DNA from: Erpobdella octoculata
Taxonomy: Eukaryota; Annelida; Clitellata; Hirudinida; Erpobdellidae
Assembly: GCA_963978895.1 (NCBI GenBank)
Contig: OZ022244.1
Location: forward strand, 28,908,344 to 28,972,343
Length of the DNA: 64,000 nt
Direction of reading: 5' to 3'
Shown here piece by piece: positions 25,971-37,300 of this stretch. Under the pieces are notes generated by a model, which was not told the origin of the DNA, did no database searches, and saw nothing but the letters and a program-made list of their open reading frames with translations. Numbering within the stretch: position 1 is the stretch's first letter; each line of letters begins with the position of its first letter. The position numbers and the translations under genes were made by a program.

Positions 25971-26353
25971 TCGAGAGAAGCAGTCGCAACAAGAACAGCA
26001 CTGATCGGCAACGATTGGCACCTCTGAAATTTTTTTAACTCGTAGTGCAATACTGTGTGCTTGAACTTTATTCAATTATTATTATTATTATTTAAAACTA
26101 ATTAATAGGAAAGGTGCCGTTCACACGCACGCGCACACACACATCCTTGCAAGACGCACAATTGTTTTGTTTTTTTTTTTTGTTGAAGTTGATAAAATAG
26201 GAAGGTCTATTAATCGTGTCATGGAAGCTAACGTTTAAGACCATGCCACCGATTCTTAATTTTTCCCTTACCAACATTTTTTGTTTTTTTTTTTGTTTTT
26301 CAACTATTTTAATAACTCTGCAACTTAGAGTACTCTATGCTCTGCAAGAAGAA

Positions 26354-26488
26354 GTGTACTGGTATTTCTAATGCCACGTCATGTGACTGTGTACTGGTAT
26401 TTCTAATGCCACGTCATGTGACTGTGTACTGGTATTTCTAATGCCACGTCATGTGACTGTGTACTGGTATTTCTAATGCCACGTCATT
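26354..26488. repeat. 35-bp minisatellite, about 4 copies
   Basis: Unit GTGTACTGGTATTTCTAATG plus CCACGTCATGTGACT, nearly identical across copies. Each unit carries CACGTCATGTGA, a near-palindrome resembling an E-box/CRE-type site. It lies in the likely 3' UTR or flank of SLC4A11. Confidence 0.9.
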
Positions 26489-26897
26489 ATATTTTATACC
26501 TCAGTATTAAAAAGCTTTTTATTTTTTAACAGTATAAAGAAATTTGAATACAGCCGATAATAAACAAGTATTCTCTTTAAATTTAAATTACTAACCATAT
26601 TTTTCTATCCATTTACATCTGATTGAATCTACTTCTCGATGGCTTAATGACAGCAATATAATATATATTTTTCGTTATGCATGTTTATCTTTTAAATGTC
26701 AAATAGGTCATTTTAGAATTCAATTCTTATTAAGTCATTTAATAAATTAATAATTTCAAATCATATTTGAAAGCTTTTGGCTCCCGAAAACCTTGGTTGG
26801 TTTAATGTCGTTTAAAATACATTCTGCTTAATTTGTGATATTACATTGATCTATATTGCTGATATTGTTCTTATCAGGCAGGTGTTTGCATATTTCG

Positions 26898-26949
<52 letters not shown>

Positions 26950-26951
26950 TC

Positions 26952-26990
<39 letters not shown>
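26898..26990. repeat. ATT trinucleotide microsatellite
   Basis: About 90 bp of ATT repeat with one CTATT interruption. Confidence 0.95.
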
Positions 26991-27246
26991 CCGATGTATG
27001 CCGAGTGACTGGTGGTTCCGTCTCAAGTGCTACTACTAGGTCTAGGAGTGTATGCTTCAAAACATTTATACGTTGAACCGTATTATGCCCAGAATATGAC
27101 TCTTTTACTTCGAAAAAGAAAACTTGAGATTTGTATAATATTGTAATTATTAATATTATTATTAATTATTCTGTCTTTCTGATTCAGCTTGTTTAAAGAA
27201 ACAAGATCATCTGATGCATATGCATGATTAATACCTTTCAAATCTC

Positions 27247-27284
<38 letters not shown>

Positions 27285-27461
27285 CGGTAACGATTCTTCG
27301 GTGTCATCTTCTAAATGAAATTGATTCCATTACCAAATCATATGCTTATTGTACATCAACTTGTTTGTTTTCAATTTAAACATAAAAAAGGCGCTAAAGT
27401 TTAATTTTTTCGCATGTCTCAGACAGTAGACTCTTCTGAGGACATCCTGAAGCTACAAAAG

Positions 27462-27517
<56 letters not shown>

Positions 27518-27552
27518 TATGTATGTGTGTGTGCGTGTGTGTGTGCGTGTTT
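27462..27552. repeat. TA then GT microsatellite
   Basis: Short TA run passing into a GT run with ATGT variants. Confidence 0.9.
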
Positions 27553-27833
27553 CTATAAATAACATCGGTGTTTACAAAGTAATTAATATTTATTACAATT
27601 CCTGAGGTTGTATTGTATTTATAAGTACATTTTGTATTATATCATAACTGGGGTTGTTATTACTTATTAAGTGTTGTAGATTTTGTATTAAATGATCTCA
27701 CCACTGCTTCATCGTTTTTCTTATTATTTGGTCTGACATTGCTCTTTTGTTTATGACAAATCTGTATTGACTTGTTTTCTTTCAATGTATTTTTCACTGA
27801 AATTGTAACAATGTAAAGATTATAAGAATATTG

Positions 27834-27848
27834 TTCTCTCTCTCTCTT

Positions 27849-27879
<31 letters not shown>

Positions 27880-27918
27880 TTCTCTCTCTCTCTTTCTCTC
27901 TCTCTCTATTTCTCTCTC
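27834..27918. repeat. CT microsatellite
   Basis: CT run with regular TTT breaks. Confidence 0.9.
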
Positions 27919-27999
27919 CTTCCTTTTTTCTTAAATCTTTCTTTCTCGGTTGTTCTCCCATAAAGCAATATTTTTTAACAATAAAAAACCAGCGATAAC

Positions 28000-28003
<4 letters not shown>

Positions 28004-28053
<50 letters not shown>
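28004..28053. repeat. TA microsatellite
   Basis: Pure TA run. A CA-TA compound repeat also occurs at about 28904-28955. Confidence 0.95.
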
Positions 28054-28055
<2 letters not shown>

Positions 28056-28904
28056 CAAAGGTTAATTTTTTTTAGTCATCAACTGCTTTTTTTAATTGTA
28101 TTTTGAGCAAGTTTTATTTATTATTGTACACAGGACAATTAAGAAACCATTTACAGATTAACAATAGCTGCATTACTGCTAGTTTTTTGTAAGATTACCT
28201 GCTGTTAGCTTTAGAGGTAATGTAAGTTTCCCTACTAGTAAGATATATATATATAAACTTCTTCTGCTTGTATATATTTTAAAACTTTGCATTTAGATAA
28301 GCTCAGCTTTTTAATACTGATAATCACGTTTGTTGCGTGCGTGTGTGTCTCGCAAGGACATGTTATGATTAATTACCAAATTTCATATTTTTTAATGATA
28401 CCTCATTTATTTGAAAAATCGTGTGTCACCAAGCACACAAACTCAAGTTTCATAGAGATATGTTTGCATAGCATATCTTGAAATATGTCTCAGTAGCAGA
28501 TATTTTTATAGTTAACTTATTTTCTTTCTTTTTTTAAATATTGTATATTTTTTAAGAAAAAATTATTATTTTTAAAAGTAACAGAATACAAGTAAAATAA
28601 CTCAGAATGTTTAAGTACTTTTATAACATAAGACATTCGTTACACGTTTTTTCTCTATTTCAAACATAGATTTAGCGGTTTCATTTTCCTACAATGTTCA
28701 TTCAGAAAGAAAAACTACAATTTTTGTTATGTTTTCGTTCATTCTTTTTATTTGAATTTGTGCACTTAGACTGAAGTTTGGCCTATTTTCTGGCGGCTGC
28801 ATTTGCGTATTTTTTTGTACAAGCACTTTTTTGTATGACGACTTGTACTGTTATGTGTATTTCTTCATTTTGTATGCTCGTTTCCCCTTGTTATTCTCGA
28901 TATG

Positions 28905-28959
<55 letters not shown>

Positions 28960-30639
28960 ATTAGGCCGGGCGTTAAGTGCGTAGGCGGGCGCAATGCGCA
29001 CGATGGTGCGTGTATTTCTGCATTTAGTACCTATATAATGTTTGTTAGATTTTTTCACGTCTTCTTTTTGCATATCGATCATGATGCATTTGATTCAGCA
29101 GCACGATGGCGATGAAGATGATGATAACTTTTATTACTTGAGTTGTTCTTTTTTTATTCTTTCCTTTTTTTCTCTCACGTCCTTTGTGCTTCATAAACGG
29201 CTTAGAGAGAGGTTTTTCTTTGTATCCTGTACATGTATGTACACGTGCATTGTATGTCTTACGACCGCATTTAGCTATTTTATCGTCAACAACCTTAAGA
29301 ACGGAAAGCTATGCTGGCAATTGCTATGCCCGCCCCATGAAACTGTTACACTGATGAAATAATTAATTAATGACGGTGAAGGTTTTGTCGACTAGGTAGT
29401 TTCCGTGCATATGTAAACTTTTAGGACACTTGATTTTCGAAATATTTTTTTTTTTTCTTTTCAAAAATTTGTAGATTAAAATTTTATTCGCAAGTAGTTT
29501 TTGTTTACGTTTTTCCTCCGTATAATGTGTAGAAAGAACATGCTTTCTCATAAATTGGACTGAATAAATAGCTGGAAGCATTTTGTGGCAACACATCCCT
29601 GGACGCAAATTATATGTCCAATTTATGGACAGGCGCGTAGCCAGAGGAGGGAACATGGATGAATAATGTCCCCCCCCATCTGAAATTTCAACACTTTTTT
29701 TAGTTGATCAAGAAGGTATTTAGGTAAAGACGTACCTCTGCAACTGCCAAATATTTATTAATAGAGAAGATGATGTCCCTCTTTTTTGCGAAAATGCCCC
29801 CGTCAGAAATTTCTGGCTACCTGCCTCCGCCTCTTTATGGATAAATGGGGGTGTGATGACGATTATTTAGTCTTGGTAGAGTTTGAGGTGTGGTGTGGGA
29901 CAGACAAATAGACTTTTTTCTAGAAAAAGTGTAGTAGCGTTTACCAGGGGTCTCCATAGGGGTCTATATCCCCTTATGCCGACGAACTCAGGCTCAAGCC
30001 TTTTATAAAAAGTCGATCTCATTTCCCCTGCTTCTCCAACAAATTTCGATGACTGGGGGGTTGGGGGTAAACGTTAGCCAACTTTTTCTCTAAAACAAAG
30101 TAACTGGAATTTATTTGAATGTTCTGGAATTTTTGTGTGTTTTAGAATTTGTGTGGATTTTTTGCTTTTTTTGGAATTTTTTCGTAAATTCCATGGGTGT
30201 ACGAGGAATTTTTTGAGTGGAAAACCCCACGCGGAGAGCTATAGTTTTTTATTTTAAACATAAAAAGGCATGTTTTTTAAATCACTCTATATCTAAGAAG
30301 TAGCCAATGCAGAAGAACACGAGGAGAAATGTTAGAGAATCAAGAAGAATGAATAATTCGAAAGCCTCAAGGAAAAATTAGTTATTTAAAAGTTATTAGT
30401 TGCGCGTCATATGCGAAAAAATACGGTCTATATTAATTAAGTGATGTTCAACTGCACTGCAAATTTGTTTTTAATTTTAGTTAGCACATTTACTGTCTTG
30501 GTCGTTATCAGTTGCGTGGCGTAGATATATATCACTGGGATGTCAGATCGACAAGATGACTTTTGCTATTTTGTGGTCCATGGTTCATTTGCCCCCCCCC
30601 CCTCCTCCCAAGTTGGAGACAGTGGCGGATGCAATAGAC

Positions 30640-31270
30640 ACATAAAATGACCTATTAGAAGTCAGTTACAATAAAAGATTTACCCAGAACATTTAACAAA
30701 AGAGAGTGATGAACTGTATCAAATGAAGATGAAATATCGAGACAAAGAAGAAGAGGAGAGAGTTTAGAATCAGAAGATCATTACATTATAGAGTTTAAGT
30801 ATAGAGCAGATTCAGTAATGTGACCAATTGAAAGCTTGATTATTTTAAGGGAGGGGGTAGTCGAAGCCACTTTTCAAAAAAATTCACGCGGTCTCATTAA
30901 GGGGTCCAATTAAGTTGTACAGGAGGTCCACTTCACCGTCATAGGGAGTCCACCTACATATACAAAAGGCCAGCACAAACATCTCAAGCTTCAACTGTAC
31001 CCATTTTTTGAGTACAATGTATATCTTTTGGGGGCCTCAGGAGGCCCCACTCCAAGTCAGAGGGCCATGCCTTCCCCCCAGTTGACATCCCTGATGAAGT
31101 CAAAGAAACTTAGTCAGATAAGAATTCAATTGTTCATTAAAAACTTTTTCAATAACTTTAGAAATGAAAGATAAGTTAGAAAGAGGATTATAACTAGACA
31201 AAGAAATAGGACCGATAGAAGTATTTGCAATAGTTTTTTTTATTGATAAAACCATTTAGGAAATCAGCCG
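30640..31270 (-). mobile_element. Broken non-LTR (CR1/L2-like) reverse transcriptase
   Basis: On the minus strand, 31265-31095 reads as YNPLSNLSFISKVIEKVF..QLNSYL, the start of the reverse transcriptase domain of CR1/L2-type LINEs. Further down the same strand, 30850-30640 reads as LDISSSFDTVHHSLLLNVLG, the block carrying the first catalytic Asp. The two parts are separated by about 230 bp of unrelated sequence (30860-31090), and in-frame stops are present. This is a dead fragment. Confidence 0.75.
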
Positions 31271-31908
31271 ACTAAAGTTACAGCACGAACTGTACCTAAA
31301 GGTAAGTAATGGCAGAGGTTGGACGCGTTTATTAACTCTATAACGGGGACCACTGATTGACTGTGAATAAGCTAACTCACTAAGATAAGGTGGGCTGCTG
31401 TGTTATTGTTTACATGCATATAGTAAGTCGTATACTCGCTTCTTAGTGTTATAAGGCTAGGCAGCGCTGTAGTGCTCAATATACAGAGACATTCCTATCC
31501 GTGCGTATATAATATAGTCGTAGTCGGATGACAACTATTTGTCATTATTCTGTAAAAATTAGACGTTTGTTAAATGTGGACTAATCACAGCTTTGAAATT
31601 CTGAAGGAACTTCATGGAGAAAAGAAATTTGAACGCTTAAAACATCGAAAGCAAGAAGTATAACCGCTCGGAAATTCTCTATTATTAGATAGATTAAATT
31701 TTAAAAAAGGATATTTAAACAAATTCTAGGATTTAAAATTCAACAAAGAAGCTTTACGATTTTGATAAATCTGTATTATTAAATGATGTTTGTTGCGTTT
31801 AGAAAAAAGGCGCGAGATACTGAAATGCATTGCTGAAATGTTACAGATTGTAGTCTTACACTAGAGTTTTCTTCCGTTCATAATTTGATCGTTTTCTGTA
31901 ATTTCCAG

Positions 31909-34390
31909 GCTAGCGCAACCTGCGTCCAGAATATACTCGGCAAAAATGCCCTTTCACTGGCGTCTCACAGAGCCGTAAAACGCGTAAACAAGGACGCCAG
32001 TAAATTGGCGCCAACTCTCAAGCGCTACCATGCGGTCGGTGCCGTCGGCTACGCTCACGTTTCCCCCAACAACGTGCTATCCACGTGTGAATTCTTCAAG
32101 TCAAAACGTTGTTTTAGAATCAGATTTAGGTGAGTCAACTGTCTTAAATTTTTGTTTAAATGTTAGCATAATTTAGAACCTAGTGCATTCTGCTTCAAAG
32201 ATTCCCCCTCGAACTCTATCGTGTAAAGTTCGAGGGGGATGATGGGACCAGTTTCCCCAGAAAAAATCTTCCCCTTTAGGAAAACTGAAAGTTCAGAAAT
32301 TGTGTAAAAATATACTACATTTACTTATGTTTATATGTTGATTATTTATTTTAAAGAGGAGATTGCATTTTTTCAGAGTGAGCAACATCAATTGCAGAGA
32401 TGATGCTGGGTCATGCATCAGAGAAGTCGCCATAAAATTTTCAGATCAAGACCGCGATGGACTTTTCGATCTGATTCTTTACACCGGTAGAACTTTCATG
32501 GCCAGGGACAGTCGGGGATTTTTGGAGATTTTAAACCTCAATGGAACTGAGAAAGATCTTGAACAATTGTGCAAGAAAAATCCATATGTGTTAGTTTTTA
32601 AATCTTCTATATTAACTTTGCCGTATTTGCTTGCTTGAAAAATTCGTTGGGATCCTTTGACGCTTAAAAAACCAACTTCTTGTTATCCAATCAAGCTGAA
32701 ATTTAGTGGATTTACTAGTCGTCAAGAACTTTACATTCTACGAAGTTTTCAGCTCGATTGGATAAAATTAAACTAATTACAAAATACAGTTTTTAAAAAA
32801 TTGCAAGTATTAGATAAATGAACTATCAGTTTTTAGTTTATTTAAAGAAAGCGATTTTTAATTTTTCAGTTTGAAAATTTATAATAAAAAATTTGTTTTT
32901 TTCCATATTGATTTAAGAGTTTCTTATATTTTCAATGCTCACATTCTTCACATATCGATTATTTAGAAGACTGTGGTCAATGTTTTTTTTATTTTATAGA
33001 TTTATTGTAATCATAAAAAAAGATTAGATAAAAATTAGAAGCTGTCGAATTACAAAATAAAAAGGATTTGTGAAAAACGAAGTTCTTAACGATTCACTTG
33101 TTTTTTTTGCTTTTTGACTGTTATTCTTATCATCATGGTGGAAATTCTTGTTTATATATTTCCACCACATTGCTCTTCAGTTATCTTGACGTTAGACTGT
33201 CGACATAACCGGGTCCGACTGTAATATTTTCCAGGCCCCATCGCCATCGCCTATAAATACTAATCAAATTTGTGTTTCAGATATCATTCTCTTGTCGACG
33301 GCTTGCGAAGAGGACCATCGTCGTACTCCGATCTGACTTATTATAGCCAGATCTGCTACCGCTTTTCCATATCGAAACACGACAAACTGGCAGTTCGATT
33401 TAGGCTGGTCCCGTGCTCGAAGGATCCCGAACACGGGAGAGCAGATTGCCCAGGCGAGTCGCAACAAGTATGTAACTTTTAGGAAAACTTTTTGTTTTTT
33501 CTGAATCGCTAACTGCTTCTGTAGGTTCTTATCAGACATTATTATTATTATTTATTTATTTTTTTATTATAGGTCATAGTCTTTTACACCAATTATTATT
33601 ATTAGTTGAAAATTATTTATATTGAATGAAATTCTTGAATGTGTAGTTTTTGTTTTGGCAAAAATTTATTTGTAAAAGCCAGAGTTGACAGAAGACTAGA
33701 GAAGTATACCCAACATAATCTCAACTAAAATCTTCGACATCGCGGATGTTTGTGCGAGACAAATCTTTTTTTTTTTGTTTCTTTCGAAAGATGAGCGAAA
33801 GCGGCATGCTGAGTCGAGAAGAGCAGAAGTCCCCGTGGTGCAATAAAAGAGCCGCGGGCGACACCCGGGAGGACACCTACCTTAGGCAGGAATTCAAGAG
33901 GAGGCTCTGGGAAGACGATCCGATATCTTTCTTCTTGGAGGTCCAGACGAGACCGATGACGGCCGATACTTACTTTGACATTTGCAATCCTCAAGTCGTT
34001 AGTAATAAGAGTTGAAGTTTTTGTCGGTAGTATGCCATTTTTATTTTATTAGTTTTTTAGTGTTTTTTTTTATAAAAAAAAAAAGAATTTATTTTAAAAT
34101 TAATTCTCGAAAAGGTGTGGGACAACCCCTGGAGTCAACTGATGCTCATCGAACTGACAACGCACATGACCTCGGCGGCCATCAAGCACACCGCCTTCAA
34201 TATAGCGGACAGTCCGAAGGGACTCGGGTTCCCCAAGCCGGTCGGTCCCCAAGACCCGTTCAGTCTACAAAAGGTATTGATGAGCGTGTACACGGAGATC
34301 GAGCGGAAGGCCATTTCGCAGATCTGCGACCCCGTCAAGGGTCTGAAGGGAGAAAACCCCACTAAAACGACTTACGTGGTTACGGTTTGC
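31909..34390 (+). other. Catalase-related AOS (heme) domain
   Basis: Matches the coral AOS domain throughout: [10 protein letters not shown] around the distal His (coral RATHTVGTGG), [21 protein letters not shown] (coral DDAGADARSFSIKFADSDSDG), [43 protein letters not shown] and [11 protein letters not shown] around the proximal Tyr. The distal His (codon 32029-32031) and proximal Tyr (34289-34291) are kept. Coral Thr66 aligns with Tyr (32026-32028), Asn137 with Tyr (32480-32482) and Arg349 with Leu (34277-34279). The exon 2 donor GTTAGT (32590) was chosen because it keeps both frame and homology. Confidence 0.85.
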
Positions 34391-37300
34391 ACCGAGTCTC
34401 TCAACGAAAAGAAACAAGTACCCTATGTCGAAGTCTTTGTTACTCTCTGGGGTGAGTAGCGTCTGTTGTTGGCGTTGTCGTATGCTAGCCGTAGTTACAG
34501 AAGCAAATCTATGAGTTCACGGCGTAAACTTAGGAATGCCGGTGGTCTCGAAAGACTTGAAAATTGTTTCATGATGGTCTGTGGTTCATTTACGCATTTA
34601 CGGTTGGATTGTGTGATCTTGTGTTTATTCCCAAATCGCGGTTGAATGCTCGGTCGGGTTTGGATCCGATCGTTACCGTAATTCTTTGAACGACATTTTT
34701 GCTTCGTTTTATAATACAAACGCATTCATTGTCTTCTTGTAGGTGCTGGGATAGCGAAGTTAGTAGAGTGAGTGTCAGACTCAAATGTAAAAGGTTCACG
34801 GTTCAACCCCCCACCACTCACTGCCCAGTGGCCCACGTTGTCGAAAAATATTAGCAGATGAAATCGTTTCTCGTTGAGACGCATAAAAGAAAAGTTCAGC
34901 CGAACTCTGTAGGTGGCGCTCTATAAATGACCGCATTGATTGATTGGTTGAAATGATTGATTGCTTACAAAATTGTAACAAATCCAACAATCTGAAATTT
35001 TCCACAGGCTCCAGATGCCGCAGTTGCGCTCACAACCTGAACCTCGACAATCGCATCAACCCGAGAGTCAGAGAGAAGAACTTGAGGGTCAACCAGCACG
35101 AGTTCACCAGCGAGTCGGTCGGTGACCTGATCAACATCGTGGTCGAGGTCTATTACAGACATCTGACGGAAAGCTGGTACTTGAGAGACGTGGAGGTTTA
35201 CGACAGGGAGATGAAGAAACTGTGGACTTTTCCGTGCTACGAAGTTGTCGAGGGTTCTATCACACTGGAGCCTGGAAATGGTGAGTGAGCTGGAACGTGT
35301 AAAATTGATTTGCTTGATGTGGTTTGGGGCATTTGATGAGATTAAAAGTTCATTTTAAATTTATTATTTTCAAATTATTACATCATCTAAAAATCAATTA
35401 CAATTTTGTTATAGCCCCCGTGTACTTTTTTCGTATTCCCGCAGTACGGCTGGTTCACAAGCAGGTTTCGGAGGTCAGCAAAAAAGAGCGGCTTTTCCAG
35501 TTGAACGAACGCCAGCTCGAATACAGCTGGAACACGGAGAAAAACGCCCCGAAAGACTCGAGCGGGGCGCCGACGGTCCGCATGCCCGGTCAGATTCGTA
35601 ATCCCGACAAGTGGGAGAAACTACCGAACAGGCACCGCACCAGGGCGGTGAAATACACCGGGGTACGGTGGGAGGTGGACCCGCGGATGATAGATTTCTT
35701 TCGAGACTTCAATTCTAGCATGGTCGTCCAAAGAAATTTACGAACGACGAGGTTGACTAAAAGATTACAAAGTCTCAAATCTTCGAAAGCTCGGGCTTCG
35801 GTGGGACGTGCGCCCCTAGAAGTGGACGGTCGTTCGCGGACGTCCTCCTCTCGGCAGAGCCAAGGAAGGCCTCTGCTACTGAGGGGGCCCTCGGTGGATC
35901 CGCACATGTTTGCCGGGAGGTATAAAAGGGGTCCGAAGAATACGAACGTCTCGGAGCAAGACAGGGACTTGTACACGGAGAGGAACGATGTCTCTAACTA
36001 CCCGGAAACACAAAAGATCAGAAAGTCTCTTCAAGGGTGTTGTTTATTTTATCATTTTTAATTATTGGCAGGTGGAGTGAGTCGTCCAGGTGATAAAATG
36101 TTATGAAGATACTTGTTTGTTTTGTTTACCTATGAATGAAGGTGTGGCGTTGACCTATATGTATTGATGCTTACCTGCGAAGGTGCATTCACCTGTGTTC
36201 ACCGATGATTTGTTCGCTCGTGACAACGTGTTCAGGTGTTTGCAGATAATTTGTGTAGCCGTGAAGATGTGCATTTAAACGTGTTTAGATGTTTACGTGT
36301 GATCTGTGCATATGTGGCTTGTTTACACGTAATCCTTTTACATCAGAGTTGTCTACAGGTCAGGTCAGGTCAAGGTGAGAAAGTTTTTCCTGACCATTCA
36401 CCTTCACATTTGTATCAACTTTTAATAAGCTTTGTTCAGGTGTTTAAATTTGATGCCAAGCATTATAGGCATCTATTTTTATTTATTAGATTTTGTACAG
36501 GTGGGATCTTTTTTTTAAGAGAGGGTGGGATCGGGTCAACATTTTGGTGGCGGGCCGGGCGGACAAAAGCGGGTTCGTGGACAACCCTAGCTTGCATGCG
36601 ATTTGTTTACCTATGGAGATAAATAGTAGGCATCATTATTAATTAAGTCAAGTCTTGATTTTGCTACCGTATAATATATAGCGCGTTTAGTTAATTTTAA
36701 ACAAAATTTCTATTATAAGTGTGTTCCAGTTCCAATGCAGTTAAATAATTATTTAAAATATTTATTAGGTTCAAGTTTCCTTCCGAAGCGGATAGTAGAT
36801 CGATCAACGATGTGCTCAATGCTTTCCAAGTAGACGGGTTGGTCGTGTTTATGATCTTTTTCAGACTAAGGAAAATAATAATTTTTTTTTTAGAAATGAT
36901 TTGAGTTAATTTCAATTTATAATTTGAATTCTTTGAAATTTATTTATAATGGTTTAATACATGAATTATTTAATAATTTTGTTGAATAATTTATATAACT
37001 TTGTGGTCGTGTTTATGATCTTTTTCAGACCAAGGAAAATAATAATTTTTTTTTTAGAAATGATTTGAGGTTATTTCAATTTATATTTTGAATTTTTTGA
37101 AATTTATTTATAATGATTTAATACATGAATTATTTAATAATTTTGTTGAATAATTTATATAACTTATATCTTGTTCTTCTCCGGTTTTACGTCCGTTTTC
37201 TTTTCATGCACGGGCAGGACGGCTAAGCGCATTTAAATCTTTAATTTTGTCCAGACGTCTCAACCAGCACATAAAGACCAACATGGAGTCCAAACTTCCC

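Larger units (their letters stand above)
25971..31908. other. Intergenic region between SLC4A11 and AOS-LOX
   Basis: No intact gene recognised. It holds the SLC4A11 3' UTR (possible AATAAA at 26559-26564), a 35-bp minisatellite, ATT, GT, CT and TA microsatellites, and transposon debris including a LINE reverse transcriptase. The unfound 5' exon and promoter of the AOS-LOX gene should also lie here. Confidence 0.6.

Noticed and set aside
33791..34015. Start of a separate gene at the ATG at 33791
   Set aside because: The ATG is the first codon of an internal exon: it follows an acceptor AG in phase 0 and continues the AOS domain alignment from the preceding exon.
34739..34815. Functional tRNA gene on the plus strand
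   Set aside because: Box-A and box-B-like words only, with poor acceptor pairing and an ATTG-tailed body; scored as a SINE.
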